A program made the translations under genes and the position numbers. A stretch of 64,000 bases of DNA from Roseivirga sp. UBA6052 (GTDB lineage: Bacteria > Bacteroidota > Bacteroidia > Cytophagales > Cyclobacteriaceae). The stretch spans positions 1,240,001 through 1,304,000 of the forward strand of contig DIYO01000001.1 in NCBI GenBank assembly GCA_002427755.1, written 5' to 3'. The notes beneath the pieces were generated by a model. That model worked only from the letters and a program-made list of their open reading frames with translations. It was not told the DNA's origin and ran no database searches. Below are positions 63,701-64,000 of this stretch, in pieces. Numbering within the stretch: position 1 is the stretch's first letter; every line of letters begins with the position of its first letter.

Positions 63701-64000
63701 CACGTCAAGAATACCATCATTATCATCATCTATATCAGTTCCATCAGGAATACCATCAAAGTCGGCATCCAATGTATTCACTTCTCTCCAGTCTCTTTCG
63801 CTAGTGAGGCCTGAAGTTGATACATCAGGGAAGTCATTTGCATCTTGATTATTATATACGTTGAGTGTCATGTTCGGTCCAACCACATTGTCAAAGTTGT
63901 CATCGAGGCCATCACCATCGGAATCTAAGCCGGCAGGCGCTGTATTAGCCGTCTGATCATTATCTGTATCATACCCTTCTAGCGCATCTGAGAAACTATC
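57773..64000 (-). CDS. giant thrombospondin type 3 repeat protein with T9SS sorting domain (5' end outside window)
   Basis: The open frame runs off the right edge, so at least 2075 residues are present and the start is not visible. Most of it is calcium-binding TSP3 repeats of the DSDNDGIPD, DTDGDGLDD type. They are arranged in long super-repeats marked by ERDWRE-like sequences near 63.79, 61.34, 60.41 (as QDWRE) and 59.65 kb. Two beta-rich domains interrupt them: one at about 62.4-62.95 kb with TVDISSIISEIVAQGGW, one at about 61.83-62.24 kb. The C-terminal part has a LamG-like module (WLKADDGG, YLAIKYGVT) and a sorting domain (NPYPNPVNAGEDI ... GIYILQLI). It is expected on the surface as a stiff stalk or adhesin. 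Confidence 0.88.
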   Translation of the reverse strand, partial: DSFSDALEGYDTDNDQTANTAPAGLDSDGDGLDDNFDNVVGPNMTLNVYNNQDANDFPDVSTSGLTSERDWREVNTLDADFDGIPDGTDIDDDNDGILDVVEGTGDADGDGIPNNLDLDSDNDGIPDIIEAGGVDNDNDGRVDTFADGDNDGWANTFDDDNGGTALAEPDSDNDGVKNYIDLDSDNDGILDVIETNNIDTNGDGRLDGFIDANGDGYDDNIAASVLVLTNTDQSYESTNGLPSLPNYIDIDSDADGIDDTREGYSTIAYQAPSTFTDADNDGILDFWDVDSGNSPITPVDTDGAGLDDYVDTNSDNDSRSDFIEGNDFNGDGIADTANTGLDSNGNGLDDAFDGDCYGVQLTRISTDYAEEQDDDGSVNLGSSDLELSNDSGQNSSQTVGVYFPNITIPQGETINSAFIQFQVDEVTTGAITITIQGELSTNASTFSGGNNNVSDRLTPGTTASESWSPADWTTGGEAGAAQRTVDISSIISEIVAQGGWSSGNALVIIFTGPDGNRRTAANNPSITINYGSGITFCTSNVALQDSDIDGEFDFRESDGLEAQPDQDGDGIPDIDDVDDDNDGILDTAEGCTNTAVSGANASAAAQFTATVNNTVNAIDGANGTFASFTNSGAQMDVTLRGGSVVTKGTVITVRAQKTDNVASRMTVTESTDGLTFVNAVEFSFATDDVYEDKAYTLATDATTIRITYTEVSGDLRVDNVSYPAFTIVCTGNDTDGDGLADHLDIDADGDGIVDLIESQATTGTPVIPVGSDTDGDGLDDAFDTDCTPCGVVTGVATVLQDTDGDLTFDFLDFNSDGDTFSDVLEGWDTDGNLAANITPSGVDADNDGLDDAFDLVNGINSTTNVYNTQDANDFPDVTTGGNTERDWREVNVADSDFDGIIDTNDIDDDNDGILDVNETGDTDGDGVIDSLDLDSDNDGIPDIIEAGGVDTNNDGRVDDNTDTDNDGWANTFDSNDGGTALQDPDTDNDGFEDRIDRDADNDGIEDIIEAGGVDSDNDGAVDSFVDADEDGWANTFDSDNGGTVLTNPDTDGDGIRNNLDIDSDNDGIVDLIESQATTGTPIIPFGADSDNDGIDNAFDLTGGTPVTPVDSDTDSTPDYIDFNSDNDSYLDVLEGYDTDGDFIANTTPAGTDSDGDGLDDNFDTVTGPNSTTNVYNNEDALDFPDITTSGGSDQDWREANVIDTDADGVPDATDIDDDNDGILDVNETGDTDGDGIIDSLDLDSDNDGIPDIIEAGGVDTNNDGRVDDDTDTDGDGWANTFDSNNGGTALADPDTDADGNNNRVDIDSDNDGIVDLIESQATTGSPVIPVGSDLDQDGIDDAFDVNCTPCGGVTGIPTTVVNTDGSDNPDYIDTDSDNDGLNDIIEAYDTDGDYLANETPNNNDDDNDGLDDNFDNVVGPSATANSDNNQTANTFPNVTTAGATSERDWRESNAEVCDPGGVDGGNFLLWLKADDGGTSWRDVSNNYVSVSSIGAITTGTNINFNPSNFFGGSSYFNTTLDINADTYQDLSVIVVYQPTQNNAGAVWGEDNGGFDRYIIDSNGAGENEAVSNGNGLTGDITGLYNIGTTTISTIVLDEDQASGSTVFLNGSNTLTNFTADHGGETSNNLQIGAIGDATERFNGVIAEVIVYNSLLTSGTDLQQIQSYLAIKYGVTISTDTDGDGNALEGNEGDYIASNGSTIFWDASANTTYHNNIGAIARDDNSCLNQKIAKSENSNAIVTIGLDNEDGGNGNGLEASNSLNPNSFTSNLSALVWGHDGAALYDSDNQEYDPNLSGIRSRLNREWKVRETGDIGTVTLEFDVSNLIGPDNSPGSNNEAEILLLVDDDGDFTTGATAISQSFMVADDGKVVFRVNFDNDNNDSDVYFTLASGEQYALPITLLSFDAKQIDNAIDVNWRTLTEENNSYFKLEKLIDENFETIATIDGAGTSFDVNSYSFVDQNPIKGYNFYRLVDVDNAGEENISEVINAFYKETVVLRNPYPNPVNAGEDIMVDLPSELELTSVDIIDTGGRVFKPNHIRERTRLAVSTDRLKQGIYILQLIINDTRHNWKIMVK

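Noticed and set aside
57773..64000. Dense short repeats that look CRISPR-like or like satellite DNA
   Set aside because: The repeats are in phase with one continuous coding frame and encode DxDxDGxxD calcium loops; spacing and variation follow codons.

Overview
The window looks like a chromosomal stretch of a Bacteroidota bacterium, most likely a marine Cytophagales member (Roseivirga, Fulvivirga or Marivirga type). The basis is AT-rich DNA, two giant proteins ending in type IX secretion (T9SS) sorting domains, TlpA-like lipoproteins, weak Shine-Dalgarno signals, TAnnTTTG-type promoters, and the birA-rsfS-ftsH order. The genus is inference. No rRNA, tRNA, CRISPR array, transposase or phage gene was seen.

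Layout. 0-1.6 kb: two tandem FkbM methyltransferases, probably the end of a surface-polysaccharide locus. 1.65-8 kb: housekeeping genes (ahcY, birA, rsfS, ftsH, an LpxH-like hydrolase). 8-14.7 kb: an efflux locus (TolC, ABC ATPase and HlyD adaptor, reading left) divergent from a sigma-54 response regulator and its kinase. The 574-bp divergent region holds candidate -24/-12 promoters in both directions, three related enhancer-like sites and an orphan hairpin terminator. The locus has no ABC permease. 14.8-17.7 kb: an acyl carrier protein, a second LpxH-like hydrolase with a glycosyltransferase, and a DUF429 protein. 17.8-20.8 kb: thioredoxin, a TlpA-like lipoprotein gene cut by one in-frame stop, and msrB-msrA. 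20.8-28.6 kb: pbpC and a giant thioester alpha-2-macroglobulin, a classic pair.

28.7-40 kb is the most unusual part: three PadR-regulator/orphan FtsX-type permease operons. Each permease carries a cytoplasmic prefix domain and has no ATPase beside it. The third operon has two tandem palindromic operators, and the second is bracketed by two copies of a repeat-plus-hairpin module. Between operons two and three lies a vanadium-haloperoxidase/PAP2-like lipoprotein gene broken by two in-frame TAA codons. The ATPase/adaptor/TolC set at 8-11.4 kb lacks a permease, so the two loci could be complementary; that is a hypothesis.

40-64 kb: a Calx-beta T9SS protein with an internal duplication, a flavin disulfide oxidoreductase next to a MOSC-flavodoxin reductase-ferredoxin fusion, an ECF sigma factor with a membrane partner, a trehalase, an AraC regulator with a small cytochrome c/DUF1772/NmrA operon, a class III cyclase, a sortilin-like repeat protein, and a huge calcium-binding thrombospondin type 3 repeat protein whose N-terminus lies beyond the window.

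Gene-free stretches over 300 bases are 11432-12005 (regulatory sites, described individually) and 31696-32136 (PadR leader regions, a repeat module and a short direct repeat; no credible gene).
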